Source: Luminiphilus sp. (GTDB lineage: Bacteria; Pseudomonadota; Gammaproteobacteria; Pseudomonadales; Halieaceae). From it: a DNA stretch of 64,000 bases. Made by a program: the position numbers and the translations under genes. The stretch's first letter is position 1. Every line of letters starts with the position of its first letter. This document shows positions 36,211 through 47,506 of this stretch, piece by piece. Below the pieces are notes generated by a model. It was not told where the DNA came from. It ran no database searches and saw only the letters and a program-made list of their open reading frames with translations. The stretch is taken from the NCBI GenBank assembly GCA_029242325.1, contig JAQWUD010000036.1, positions 1 through 64,000 of the forward strand, written 5' to 3'.

Positions 36211-37032
36211 ATGCCTATGACTTCTGCGCGCTTTCGATATTACGTTGTCAATGCGTTCACTGACAAAACGTTCGGTGGGAACCCGGCTGCCGTCATGGTG
36301 CTCGAGAGTTGGCTGCCTGACGCGCACTTGCAGGCCCTGGCAGCCCAGCACAATCTGTCTGAAACGGCTTTTCTGGTTCCGCAATCGTCAAACTCCTACG
36401 CTCTGCGATGGTTCACGCCAGTGCTCGAGGTTCCCTTGTGCGGTCACGCGACACTAGCAGCAACGCATGTGCTGGCTAATGAATTGGGGGTTGGCAACGG
36501 GCCGTTTCACTTTACAACGCGCTACCGAGGAAACATAAGTGCCGAGGTGGCAGGCAACATGGTAACCATCGAGCTGCCAGCAGTCGTTTTCGAGGAACAC
36601 CAGGTGGAACCCGCTATTGCGCATGCGCTGGATGCACCCGTGGTGTCCGCGGTTCGACCGATTGATGATCCTTGGCAAATACTCTACGAGCTGGAGACCG
36701 AGGATGCGGTGAGGAATCTGGTTCCAGATATCAATGGGTTAGCTGAGGGGGCAGAACATTGCGTAATCGTGACCGCTAGGGGCGAGGAGGCTGATTTTGT
36801 ATCAAGAATGTTTGCCCCTCACCTAGGCGTTGATGAAGACCCTGTCACTGGGTCAGCTCACTGCATCCTTGCGCCTTTTTGGTCCGAGCGGTTGAGCAAA
36901 AACCTTCTTTCAGCATTACAGTACTCAGCTCGTGGTGGCGATTTGCAATGCTCAGTGGTGGATGATCGAGTCCGGTTGACGGGGCGTGCGGTAACGTTCT
37001 GTGCCGGTGAGATCAAGGCGCCGATCTTATGA
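36211..37032 (+). CDS. PhzF family isomerase
   Basis: A 273-residue protein of the diaminopimelate-epimerase fold. YYVVNAFTDKTFGGNPAAV at the N-terminus, LSETAFL with the catalytic Glu, VPLCGHATLAATHVL and the C-terminal VDEDPVTGSAHCILAPFW are all PhzF hallmarks. PhzF of phenazine synthesis isomerises a dihydroxyanthranilate derivative, but most family members occur outside phenazine clusters with unknown substrates, and no phz genes are present here. No clear ribosome binding site precedes the ATG. It belongs to the tRNA-Leu-flanked segment. Confidence 0.88.
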   Translation: MPMTSARFRYYVVNAFTDKTFGGNPAAVMVLESWLPDAHLQALAAQHNLSETAFLVPQSSNSYALRWFTPVLEVPLCGHATLAATHVLANELGVGNGPFHFTTRYRGNISAEVAGNMVTIELPAVVFEEHQVEPAIAHALDAPVVSAVRPIDDPWQILYELETEDAVRNLVPDINGLAEGAEHCVIVTARGEEADFVSRMFAPHLGVDEDPVTGSAHCILAPFWSERLSKNLLSALQYSARGGDLQCSVVDDRVRLTGRAVTFCAGEIKAPIL

Positions 37033-37071
37033 GCTCGATTTACATGAGCAGATGCAACTGAGTTCACATAT

Positions 37072-37132
37072 CTAACGTACCTGGGCGGTAACTATTACAA
37101 TCACAACGGCAATTAGCCCCCCTCCGGGGGTG
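37072..37132 (+). repeat. Dispersed repeat copy 2 with GC hairpin
   Basis: CTGGGCGGTAAC at 37081-37092, the ACAACGGC block and TAG at 37114 are followed by CCCCCC-TCC-GGGGG. It matches the copy at 3893-3953 in about 40 of 46 positions, all differences in the core being transitions. Confidence 0.65.
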
Positions 37133-37268
37133 GAGTGTTAATCTAGACATATGACCCGCCTGTTCAACGCGCTGTTCACCCCCATCTGCATATGGGCGCT
37201 ATAGGTCCATGCGGATAAGCGCCTTTCATACGTCCCCGCGGAAGCGCGCTGGCGCATAGTAGACCAAA

Positions 37269-37607
37269 TCACAGTGCCCAAATTTCACTCACTCTGCCAT
37301 CGTCGTCTATCTGAAACACCTCGACAATGTCGAGCACTGTTCCTCCTTTATCTGTGATTTGCAGGTAGCATGTCACTGAGGTGCCAAACTCAACAATATT
37401 GACCAGCTCTTGCTTGGCGCCAATATCTGTCAGCCAGCCGAAAATGACGTCCCGTACCTCGTCGTGTCCTGTCACATCGAAGCCCATGGCAGGCACATGC
37501 ATCTTGTAGTCAGGCGCCCGTGACACCTTCGACCACTCTTCGTAACCACCGCTCGCGTTGAGCTTGTAGTGTCGGATGGCCTCTGCAATGGGCGATAGGT
37601 TTTCCAT
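37269..37607 (-). CDS. NTF2-like (SnoaL-type) small protein
   Basis: A 112-residue cone-fold protein. ENLSPIAEAIRHYKLNASGGYEEWSKVSRAPDYKMH, then VTGHDEVRDVIFGWL and VLDIVEVFQIDDDGRVSEIWAL, give the helix-strand pattern of NTF2-like/SnoaL proteins with the usual I-x-x-I/Y-W ending. The ATG at 37607 is fixed by AGGAG 6 nt upstream; the longer open frame to 37967 is not supported. It may be a ligand-binding protein or a small isomerase; no substrate can be inferred. Confidence 0.78.
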   Translation of the reverse strand: MENLSPIAEAIRHYKLNASGGYEEWSKVSRAPDYKMHVPAMGFDVTGHDEVRDVIFGWLTDIGAKQELVNIVEFGTSVTCYLQITDKGGTVLDIVEVFQIDDDGRVSEIWAL

Positions 37608-37740
37608 GACTGTCTCCTCAATTGGCTTGTGGGACGGTTTTAAGTAATGCGTAGAACACATCAGTGACCGCCCACAGATTGCTATTACGTGTCCCCTCTC
37701 TACTTGGAATTCTGACACCTTTTGCTGACGATTTAATCGC

Positions 37741-38073
37741 GTGTTACGTAGTGCCGTTGGTGGTCCTCCAGATCGGAAAGACTTGGTGAGAGAAATAGTC
37801 GTTGTGGCATTGATCAGTTTGATGCCGATCACCCAGCTATACGCTGGACCTGCATCAACTCTGACCGCGATGGTTTTGGCAACGCACTTGCTGAAGCGAC
37901 GATGTTCCGGCTGGCAGGAACTTGGATTCAATTGGCCAAAAAGTTGGCTGAAAACGACTTGGCTCACTGTGGTTACGATAGTGTTTTTTTATTGTGTGCA
38001 CTCAACTGATGGGCGTCTTCGCAAACCATTTTTTCGAAGACGTAAATTATGGCACGCGCTTCGGTCATATTGA
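37741..38073 (+). pseudogene. CPBP-type intramembrane protease, N-terminal remnant
   Basis: The frame from GTG 37741 gives REIVVVALISLMPITQLYAG, a membrane span, then ATHLLKRRCSGWQELGFNWPKSWLKTTWLTVVTIVFF. This pattern (R-R-x-x-x-W-x-E-L-G, P-x-S-W) is typical of the start of CPBP/CAAX self-immunity proteases. After about 37985 the resemblance stops, and the catalytic EExxxR region is absent, so the gene is truncated. Confidence 0.55.
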
Positions 38074-38146
38074 GGCAGTCCTTTGCTAAGCTGGAATTCG
38101 CGAATACCCGAGAGAATAGACGCTCCAACACCGGAGGAGCAGACGA

Positions 38147-38203
38147 ATGGAAAAAGTGAACGAGGTATTGCACCATGTTCCAAATCAATGTGCGACGGAG
38201 TAA
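38147..38203 (+). CDS. Possible 18-residue leader peptide
   Basis: The ATG at 38147 is preceded by GGAGGAG with 7 nt spacing, the strongest ribosome binding site of the neighbourhood. The product is MEKVNEVLHHVPNQCATE. Its TAA lies 7 nt before the ATG of the secreted-protein gene at 38211, whose own site is weaker, so translational coupling is plausible. No regulatory amino-acid run is seen. Confidence 0.4.
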   Translation: MEKVNEVLHHVPNQCATE

Positions 38204-38210
38204 CAGAATT

Positions 38211-38649
38211 ATGTCAATACTGAGAAAGCTATTACTCGCCGTGCTAACACTATCTTCCAGTCTATCCTTGCTACACGCCAGCGATGCGGCGGCGGCATAT
38301 GTCTTTGCGGTAAAAATCGTTAACAACACGGGAGGCCCGATCAAAGTCTCAAAAGTTTCTGTAAAGAGAAAAGCTGGCACCACAAAAGAATGTGATGTTC
38401 GGTCGGATCAGCAGCTTATTCAAAGCGGGTCGAGTACCGTAAGCACCAATTGCTACGTCCAAAAAGCAAAAGTGGCAGAGACAGATACAAGTGAGGTTGT
38501 GGTGTGACTATCAGGGCAGCGGCTACGGTCAAGCTGGGGCCTTACGGACGTTATATTTTCCTCGCGGGTCTAATAAGTTTTTCGTAAGAAACCAAGCGCA
38601 GCAAAATGGCGATAAGTACGTCGTTAAGATAAAGGCAATCGACTGTTAA
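38211..38649 (+). pseudogene. Small secreted protein, frameshifted
   Basis: From ATG 38211 a signal peptide (SILRKLLLAVLTLSSSLSLLHASDAAAA) leads into YVFAVKIVNNTGGPIKVSKVSVK and TKECDVRSDQQLIQSG, then stops at TGA 38505 after 98 residues. In the +1 frame sequence continues as CDYQGSGYGQAGALRTLYFP and KYVVKIKAIDC, ending at TAA 38647. The total of 439 nt is one base more than a multiple of three, so a single-base insertion near 38496-38504 explains the break. The intact form would be about 145 residues with several cysteines. I do not recognise the family. The break could also be a sequencing error. Confidence 0.6.
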
Positions 38650-38811
38650 CAGGCAAAAGTCTGCGGTTCTGAACGTCCAGTGGACTGGTGCGGGGAAGCC
38701 GCGCGCTTTTTGCTCAGAGAGCAGTTTCCTTGATTAAGACCGACTAGGATCATGGGGCAGGGCGACTACTTGTCGATATGCTGTAAATATCGCCACTTAC
38801 CAGCAGCTTGA

Positions 38812-38827
38812 GTTGGTACCGGAGGCC
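38812..38827 (+). repeat. Direct repeat of tRNA-Leu 3' end (att-like), right copy
   Basis: The right-hand partner of the 16-bp repeat at 34136-34151. It spans the 3' terminus of the tRNA gene, so the tRNA is left intact and the inserted segment would lie to its left. Confidence 0.6.
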
Positions 38828-38900
38828 GGACTTGAACCGGCACGCTTTTAAGGGCGGGGGATTTTGAATCCCCTGTGTCTACCAATTCCACCACTCCGGC
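38814..38900 (-). tRNA. tRNA-Leu (anticodon CAA)
   Basis: An 87-nt class II tRNA on the minus strand. The acceptor stem is GCCGGAG/CTCCGGT, the D-arm contains GGAATTGGTAGACA, and the anticodon stem-loop is GGGGA-TTCAAAA-TCCCC with CAA. A long variable arm follows, then the T-arm GCCGG-TTCAAGT-CCGGC, and CCA is encoded. Confidence 0.95.
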
Positions 38901-39052
38901 CCGTGCCCACAAGCGCGCGGAGTATACCAACTCCCTGATTATCGGCAACGGGGCGATGTGCATTAGCGTGTGCTCCTGTATACTTTGGCGCGATTCAGCC
39001 GAGCCAGACCCCAATGGTCCGGTGGATCTGAGTATCTTTAGGGAGAAAAGAT

Positions 39053-39418
<366 letters not shown>

Positions 39419-39443
39419 CGCGAGAACCGAGACGCTTGCATGG

Positions 39444-39466
39444 AGCCGGCCAACGCCGGCTTTTTT
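39444..39466 (+). terminator. Rho-independent terminator
   Basis: The perfect stem AGCCGGC-CAAC-GCCGGCT is followed directly by a T run, 26 nt after the stop of the Glu-Pro protein gene. Confidence 0.9.
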
Positions 39467-39534
39467 GTAGCTGTTAATACGAACCGCGGTGATTGCCCGC
39501 GCCTTATTCGGATACGGGTCACGGATTTGCCTTC

Positions 39535-41872
<2,338 letters not shown>

Positions 41873-41888
41873 AGCTGGCCACTGGTGC

Positions 41889-43175
41889 CTAGACCGGCTC
41901 GGCGCTCAAGAGTTCGTCGCGTTCCAGTGGCCAGATGCGTAAGCGACTGATGTGCGTTTTCGCAATCTCTTCAATATCGATCTGGTATCCCTCTATCCTG
42001 ACCGAAGCTTGCGCACTGGGGAACGCTTCCAGGGCCTCCAGTGCCAGACCGCTCACCGTTTTGGGCCCATCGGTTGGCAAGTCCCATTCACGCTGTCGAT
42101 TTAGATCGCGAATGGTCACGGTGCCTGAGCATGTTGTACTGCCATCCGGGTGGCGAGTGATCTCTTCGTTTTCTTCTACCAGGTTTGAAGTGAATTCGCC
42201 GACAATCTCTTCGAGGATGTCTTCCAGCGCTACCAGACCCAAAATATCTCCGTATTCGTCTACCACCATGCCAAGGCGTTTCTTTTGACGTTGAAAGTGC
42301 AAAAGCTGCGTATTAAGTGGTGTGTTCTCGGGAATGAAATAAGGTGCGTCGGCAGCCTCTAGCAGCGCACCGTGGTCGAGTCGCCCACCTTCAAGCACAC
42401 GACTCAGATTACGCATATGGAAGATGCTCTCGATCTGATTGATGTCATCGCGGTAGATCGGCAGGCGGGTATGCTCACTATGTTTCAGTTGCCGCATAAT
42501 CGCCTCGTCCGGAGCCTCAATGTCGATGCCGTAAATCTCGTTGCGCGGTGCCATGATGTCGTTCACGGTCATTTGTTCTAGGTCAAGTATGTTGACGAGC
42601 ATGCGTCTGTGACGACTCGGGATCATCGACGCGGACTCGGTCACAATCGTGCGCAATTCCTCCTGCGATACCGCGTCATCCCCAGCCGTTTCAGGCGAAA
42701 ACCCCATGATTTTCAGGATGCCATTAGTCAACCAGTTGATCGAGATGACCAGCGGCATCAGCAGTTTTTGCAATGGCACAAGTATCGCGCTGGCGGGAAA
42801 GGCCACCCGCTCAGGGTGCAGGGCCGCAATTGTTTTGGGGGTAATCTCGGCAAAAATCAGTATGACCAGTGTCAGCGTGAGGGTGGCGATAGCGATGCCT
42901 GCGTCACCAAATAAACGGATTGCGATTACGGTCGCTATGGCTGAGGCCAGAATGTTAACCAGATTGTTGCCAATCAGTATCAAACCAATCAGTCGGTCCG
43001 GGCGCTGCAAGAGTTTGATTGCACGGCGTGCGCCCCGATTACCGGTCCCTTTGAGGTGCTTCAACCGGTAACGGTTCAAGGACATCATGCTGGTCTCAGA
43101 GCTTGAGAAGAAGGCAGAGATCAGAATTAGAAGCGCCAGAGCGGCGAAAAGCACGCCCAGCGAGGTCTCGTTCAA
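41889..43175 (-). CDS. HlyC/CorC family transporter (CNNM and CBS domains)
   Basis: A 428-residue membrane protein of the YfjD/CorB type. The N-terminal DUF21/CNNM region has several helices (LGVLFAALALLILISAFFSSSETSMMSLNRYRLKHL, LIGLILIGNNLVNILASAIATVIAI). A CBS pair follows in the middle (VNDIMAPRNEIYGIDIEAPDEAIM; RLGMVVDEYGDILGLVALEDILEEIVGE), and a C-terminal CorC/HlyC domain ends the protein. The family is linked to magnesium or cobalt homeostasis. The start is a TTG with GAGG 13 nt upstream, so it could be slightly misplaced. It is convergent with the queA operon. Confidence 0.9.
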   Translation of the reverse strand: MNETSLGVLFAALALLILISAFFSSSETSMMSLNRYRLKHLKGTGNRGARRAIKLLQRPDRLIGLILIGNNLVNILASAIATVIAIRLFGDAGIAIATLTLTLVILIFAEITPKTIAALHPERVAFPASAILVPLQKLLMPLVISINWLTNGILKIMGFSPETAGDDAVSQEELRTIVTESASMIPSRHRRMLVNILDLEQMTVNDIMAPRNEIYGIDIEAPDEAIMRQLKHSEHTRLPIYRDDINQIESIFHMRNLSRVLEGGRLDHGALLEAADAPYFIPENTPLNTQLLHFQRQKKRLGMVVDEYGDILGLVALEDILEEIVGEFTSNLVEENEEITRHPDGSTTCSGTVTIRDLNRQREWDLPTDGPKTVSGLALEALEAFPSAQASVRIEGYQIDIEEIAKTHISRLRIWPLERDELLSAEPV

Positions 43176-43269
43176 AAGTGGCTATCGCCTCTGTGGCTAT
43201 TTAGGGCAAATGTTGTAGAAAAAAGGGCTGTGATACAACCCTCTTTACGTCACTAATTGGAGCAGTGTG

Positions 43270-44091
43270 CTATTGGGCCAGCGGGAGGAGGAGCTCGAGT
43301 ACCAGTTTTGAACCGAAAAAGCCCAGCACTAACAACGCGAACGCGATCAGATTCACCGAAATCGCAGACTGCACCCGCCAGCCCCTCCTGAGATACTGGA
43401 GCAACAGCACTCCGTAAAGCGCCCAGGCGAGTATTGTCAGTACCGTTTTGTGCACCAGATGCTGGCCAAACAGGTCCTCAATGAATACCACGCCGGTGCC
43501 AATCGCCACGGTCAGGATGAGAAATCCGGCGCCGGTTAACTCAAAAAATAAAGCCGAGGCGGCCTCCAGCGGCGGTAGCTTACGAATCACGCCGCGGCTG
43601 CGGTGTTGCCGTAATTGTCGCGACTGTAAGGTAACCAGTAAGCCCTGGAGCACAGCGAGGGCGAGTACCGCAAAACTGATGATCGAAGCGGAAACGTGAG
43701 ACAGGATGCCCGCGGGCAGGTCGTCCATGGGACGACTGGTGTCGGGTGCGAACGTTGCCACCAGAATCGATAGTGCCGCTAATGGAAATAGGACTATCAA
43801 TAATGTGTGTAGCGGTCTGACAATCAGGGCAATCAGGCTAATCACGCCCATGCTCAGAAACATCAGTGACGCGACCCGATAAAATCCGAGGCTCGACTCA
43901 CCTGCCTGCGTGGGCAGGTAGGCAGCCAGCCCATGTGCCAACAGGGCTGCAGCACCCATGAGCGCAATTTGCTTGCGCTGGCTCTGCTCCCCACTATCGA
44001 GGTTCAGTACCTGCCGCCATGCCGTCACCAGATACAGCAGTGCGGCCAAAATGGCGAGGCCAGCACTCAACAGACTGGGTGTGGTGGTCAT
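43270..44091 (-). CDS. CcsA/YpjD-like inner membrane protein
   Basis: A 273-residue protein with eight hydrophobic helices and the cytochrome-c-assembly (CcsA/HemX-like) motifs: GILSHVSASIISFAVLALAVLQGLLV, GTGVVFIEDLFGQHLVHKTVLTILAW and LGFFGSKLVLELLL. Histidines in the helices could contact haem. It is divergent from ffh, the arrangement seen for ypjD in many gammaproteobacteria. A CorC-like transporter follows on the same strand, 94 nt on. Confidence 0.88.
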   Translation of the reverse strand: MTTTPSLLSAGLAILAALLYLVTAWRQVLNLDSGEQSQRKQIALMGAAALLAHGLAAYLPTQAGESSLGFYRVASLMFLSMGVISLIALIVRPLHTLLIVLFPLAALSILVATFAPDTSRPMDDLPAGILSHVSASIISFAVLALAVLQGLLVTLQSRQLRQHRSRGVIRKLPPLEAASALFFELTGAGFLILTVAIGTGVVFIEDLFGQHLVHKTVLTILAWALYGVLLLQYLRRGWRVQSAISVNLIAFALLVLGFFGSKLVLELLLPLAQ

Positions 44092-44132
44092 GGTGTCTCC
44101 GTACTCTTACAGTGCGCCGGAATGGGTTCGAT

Positions 44133-44161
44133 TTGGGTATCTTTCATCGCATCCTTATACT
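44133..44161 (+). promoter_or_regulatory. Candidate sigma-70 promoter for ffh
   Basis: TTGGGT (44133-44138), a 17-nt spacer and TATACT (44156-44161) lie 49 nt before the ffh ATG in the divergent region. Confidence 0.55.
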
Positions 44162-44209
44162 ACGCCGTTCCGGATGAACTTGGGTATCCCCGATCAGGTC
44201 AACAACACC

Positions 44210-45589
44210 ATGTTTGAATCTCTAAGCGATCGCCTCAGCAGCAGCCTGAAGGTTATCTCGGGCAAGTCGAAACTGACCGAGGACAACATACGCGACACCT
44301 TGCGCGACGTGAGAATGGCGTTGCTGGAGGCAGACGTTGCGCTGCCAGTGGTCAAGATCTTCACGGATCGGGTCCAGGAGCGGGCGATCGGCGTGGAGGT
44401 CGCAAAGAGCCTTACACCGGGGCAGTCTTTCCTTAAGGTGGTACAGGCTGAGCTGCAGGCGGTGATGGGAGGTGAGTCGGAGGGTCTCAATCTCGCAACG
44501 CAACCGCCCGCCGTCATCATGGTTGCTGGTCTTCAGGGTGCCGGCAAAACGACGACGGTAGCGAAGTTGGCCCGCCATTTGATAGAGCGGGAGAAGAAAA
44601 AGGTGTCGGTTGTGAGTGCCGATGTGTACCGCCCCGCAGCGATTACGCAGCTGGAAACGCTTGCTGCCGAGGTGGGTGCCCGCTTTGAACCCAGCGATAC
44701 CTCGGAAAAACCGGTAGACATTGTTAAGCGCGCGATAGCTGACGCTCGGGTCGCATTCTCCGACGTACTTTTGGTGGATACCGCGGGCCGGCTGGCGATT
44801 GATGAGGCGATGATGGCTGAGATCAAAGCGTTGCATGAGGTGGTTGAGCCCATAGAAACGCTATTTGTGGTCGATGCCATGACAGGACAGGACGCGGCCA
44901 ACACCGCCAAGGCATTTGGCAAGATATTGCCGTTGACGGGCATCATCCTCACGAAGGTGGACGCCGATACGCGCGGGGGAGCCGCACTTTCTGTGCGGAC
45001 CATTACCGAGCGACCAATCAAGTTTCTCGGGGTTGGCGAGAAGACAGACGCACTGGATCCATTCCACCCTGATCGTCTTGCCTCGCGGATTCTCGGGATG
45101 GGCGACATGCTATCGCTCATTGAGGAAGTGGAGCGAAAGGTTGATCACGGGAAGGCCAAAAAGCTGGCTACTAAAGTCCAGAAGGGCGGACGATTTGACC
45201 TCGAGGATTTTCGGGAGCAGCTGCAGCAGATGAAGAACATTGGCGGCATGGGCGCCATGCTCGACAAGATGCCGGGCATGGGGGGCATGGCGCAGGCTGC
45301 ACAAAATGTCGACACCAAGCAGTTTGACCGCATGGAGGCGATGATTAATTCCATGACCCCGCGCGAGCGTCGTAACCCAGATTTGATCTCAGGTTCTCGC
45401 AAGCGCCGCATCACGCTCGGTTCGGGCACAGCCGTTCAGGACCTCAACCGGTTGCTTAAGCAGCACAAGCAGATGCAAAAAATGATGAAAAAGATGAAAG
45501 GCGGGGGCATGCAACGCATGATGAGAGGCTTGGGCGGGATGGCTGGTGGGCCGGGCGGGGGCCTGCCGCCAGGATTTCCGCGTCGCTGA
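44210..45589 (+). CDS. ffh: Signal recognition particle protein Ffh
   Basis: A 459-residue GTPase that binds 4.5S RNA and targets nascent membrane proteins to the translocon through FtsY. The N domain starts MFESLSDRLSSSLKVISG. The G domain has the P-loop GLQGAGKTTTVAKLA, DTAGRLAIDE and TKVDADTRGGAALS. The methionine-rich M domain ends the protein (MQKMMKKMKGGGMQRMM). Longer in-frame sequence upstream lies in the promoter region and is not used. It heads the ffh-rpsP-rimM-trmD-rplS cluster. Confidence 0.97.
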   Translation: MFESLSDRLSSSLKVISGKSKLTEDNIRDTLRDVRMALLEADVALPVVKIFTDRVQERAIGVEVAKSLTPGQSFLKVVQAELQAVMGGESEGLNLATQPPAVIMVAGLQGAGKTTTVAKLARHLIEREKKKVSVVSADVYRPAAITQLETLAAEVGARFEPSDTSEKPVDIVKRAIADARVAFSDVLLVDTAGRLAIDEAMMAEIKALHEVVEPIETLFVVDAMTGQDAANTAKAFGKILPLTGIILTKVDADTRGGAALSVRTITERPIKFLGVGEKTDALDPFHPDRLASRILGMGDMLSLIEEVERKVDHGKAKKLATKVQKGGRFDLEDFREQLQQMKNIGGMGAMLDKMPGMGGMAQAAQNVDTKQFDRMEAMINSMTPRERRNPDLISGSRKRRITLGSGTAVQDLNRLLKQHKQMQKMMKKMKGGGMQRMMRGLGGMAGGPGGGLPPGFPRR

Positions 45590-45717
45590 TCGACAAAACG
45601 GTGCGCAAAAGGAGGCAGGCTACACCTTTCCAGGTACTGACGATTCCTGTATCCTCCGCGCTCTTTTTGACAGGGCAGGTGAGAGCTTAGCCCGATTACT
45701 ACTGAGGATAGAGCATT

Positions 45718-45981
45718 ATGGTGATCATCCGGTTATCTCGGGGTGGATCCAAGAAGAGACCTTTCTACCACGTTACCGTTGCGGATCGGCGCGAGCCGCG
45801 CGACGGGCGCTTCATCGAGCGTCTGGGGTTCTTCAATCCGATCGCTCGTGGTCAGGAAGAGCGTCTGCGTATCGACGTGGAAAAAGTGGAAGGCTGGGTG
45901 GTTAAAGGTGCCCAGGTTTCTCCGCGCGTGCAGAAACTCATGAAAGAATATCAGGCAGGCGCTGAAGCTACTGCTGCCTGA
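45718..45981 (+). CDS. rpsP: 30S ribosomal protein S16
   Basis: An 87-residue ribosomal protein of the 30S body. [37 protein letters not shown] and [15 protein letters not shown] are diagnostic. GAGGAT precedes the start. A weak promoter-like pair, TTTCCA-N17-TATCCT, is present at 45627-45655, so the ribosomal genes may have their own promoter in addition to read-through from ffh. rimM starts 29 nt after the stop. Confidence 0.97.
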   Translation: MVIIRLSRGGSKKRPFYHVTVADRREPRDGRFIERLGFFNPIARGQEERLRIDVEKVEGWVVKGAQVSPRVQKLMKEYQAGAEATAA

Positions 45982-46010
45982 TCAGCATCTGGGACAGCCA
46001 AGGCGGTCCT

Positions 46011-46571
46011 ATGCATGATCCCCAGCCCCTTGATGAAACCCTGACGGTTGCCGATATCGTTGGCGCCTATGGCATCAAGGGTTGGGTGAAACTCCGCGTC
46101 CGGCTCGAGGACGCAACGTTACTCCCCACACTCACCGATCTTTTTCTCCGCGCGCCATCCGGGGGTTTGGATTACTCGGGCAGCGCTATCAAAATAGATC
46201 AGTTAAAAAAGCAGGGTAAAGGCCATGTTGCCTGCATAGCGGGCGTGGCTGACCGCACTGCAGCAGAATTGTTGAAAGGGGCGGCGATCTGCATGCCAGC
46301 AACCAGCTTTCCAGAAGCAGGTGAAGGGGAGTTTTACTGGCGCGACCTCTTGGGACTCGAGGTTTGGTGCCATGAAGACGGTGCGACCGTTTTGCTCGGG
46401 GTGGTTCTCAAGCTGTTGGAAACGGGGTCTAACGACGTGCTGGTGGTGGCACCCACTGAGGCTAGCGTTGATGACAAGGAGCACCTGGTGCCTTGGATAC
46501 CCGACCAGGTCGTCGTTGAGGTCGATCTGGAAAGCAGGCGCATTGGGGTTAATTGGTATGTCGAGGCCTGA
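46011..46571 (+). CDS. rimM: Ribosome maturation factor RimM
   Basis: A 186-residue 30S assembly factor that binds S19 and helps 16S rRNA maturation. The N-terminal barrel has TVADIVGAYGIKGWVKLR. The PRC-barrel domain has FYWRDLLGLEVW, TGSNDVLVVAP and HLVPWIPDQVVVEVDLE. The C-terminus overlaps the trmD start by 14 nt, implying coupled translation. Confidence 0.95.
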   Translation: MHDPQPLDETLTVADIVGAYGIKGWVKLRVRLEDATLLPTLTDLFLRAPSGGLDYSGSAIKIDQLKKQGKGHVACIAGVADRTAAELLKGAAICMPATSFPEAGEGEFYWRDLLGLEVWCHEDGATVLLGVVLKLLETGSNDVLVVAPTEASVDDKEHLVPWIPDQVVVEVDLESRRIGVNWYVEA

Positions 46572-47322
46572 GCAGTTGCCGCAGTTACGATTTGCCGTGC
46601 TGACCCTTTTTCCGGAGATGTTCGACGCTATCACGCACTGGGGCGTCACGGGGCGCGCGTTTCAGGCGGGATTATGGGACTTACACTTGCAGGATCCCCG
46701 TGACGAGGCTGCGGATCGACATGGCTCGGTAGACGATCGTCCATACGGTGGCGGGCCCGGCATGGTCATGCAGGCTCCGATTCTTGCCTCCTCGCTTGCC
46801 AAGGCGCGCCAAGCAGTCGGAGAGCAGGCCAAAGTGGTTGCGATGAGCCCTCAGGGCCTGAAGCTGGATGCGGCGCTTGTCACATCCTTGGCGCGGCACA
46901 GCGAGTTTGTGCTGGTGGCTGGGCGTTACGAGGGCATCGATGAGCGCTTTATTAACCACTACGTCGATCTGGAGATTTCGGTGGGCGATTTTGTCGTCAG
47001 CGGTGGGGAAATGCCCGCAATGATGCTGATGGACGCCATGATCCGTTGGTTGCCGGGGGTGCTGGGTCACGAAGCCTCTGCCTCAGAAGACTCATTTTCC
47101 GATGGAATGCTGGACTGTCCGCACTACACCCGTCCGGAGGTGTTCGAGGGATCGGCTGTACCTCCTGTTTTATTGAGCGGTGATCACGCGAAGATCGCCG
47201 GTTGGCGCCGCGCTCAGGCAATCAGGCGGACGCTCGATCGGCGGCCGGATTTGCTCGGGATGGATCAATTGAGCGACGACGACCAGCTTTTGCTCGAGAA
47301 ATGGGATCTTTCACGCCAATAG
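46558..47322 (+). CDS. trmD: tRNA (guanine-N1)-methyltransferase TrmD
   Basis: A 254-residue SPOUT methyltransferase that makes m1G37 in tRNA and prevents +1 frameshifting. [16 protein letters not shown], the YGGGPGM loop, [13 protein letters not shown], and the trefoil-knot SAM site [13 protein letters not shown] are present, with [10 protein letters not shown] in the C-terminal part. The ATG at 46558 lies within rimM. Confidence 0.97.
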   Translation: MSRPEQLPQLRFAVLTLFPEMFDAITHWGVTGRAFQAGLWDLHLQDPRDEAADRHGSVDDRPYGGGPGMVMQAPILASSLAKARQAVGEQAKVVAMSPQGLKLDAALVTSLARHSEFVLVAGRYEGIDERFINHYVDLEISVGDFVVSGGEMPAMMLMDAMIRWLPGVLGHEASASEDSFSDGMLDCPHYTRPEVFEGSAVPPVLLSGDHAKIAGWRRAQAIRRTLDRRPDLLGMDQLSDDDQLLLEKWDLSRQ

Positions 47323-47506
47323 AGGGGCAGACAAGCTCGATTCGAGCAGGTATCATCTTGCCCTCGCTGAAAAGCCAATCTGGACGGGTATTGGCAAAAA
47401 GCCTCCAGATACCGTGTGCTGGCGCCATTCTTCGGGTGTCGAGCACGCAACCAATACAGTTTGTAGCATGTCGATTGTCCAATGGGATGAGCGATGGGAG
47501 AGAGTC

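Noticed and set aside
43958-44209. N-terminal extension of Ffh from an upstream in-frame ATG
   Set aside because: It lies over the divergent promoter and CcsA-like gene; the family starts at MFESLSDRL (44210).
45667-45690. TTGACA upstream of rpsP as a -35 box
   Set aside because: No acceptable -10 at 16-18 nt; the TTTCCA-N17-TATCCT pair upstream is better, though weak.
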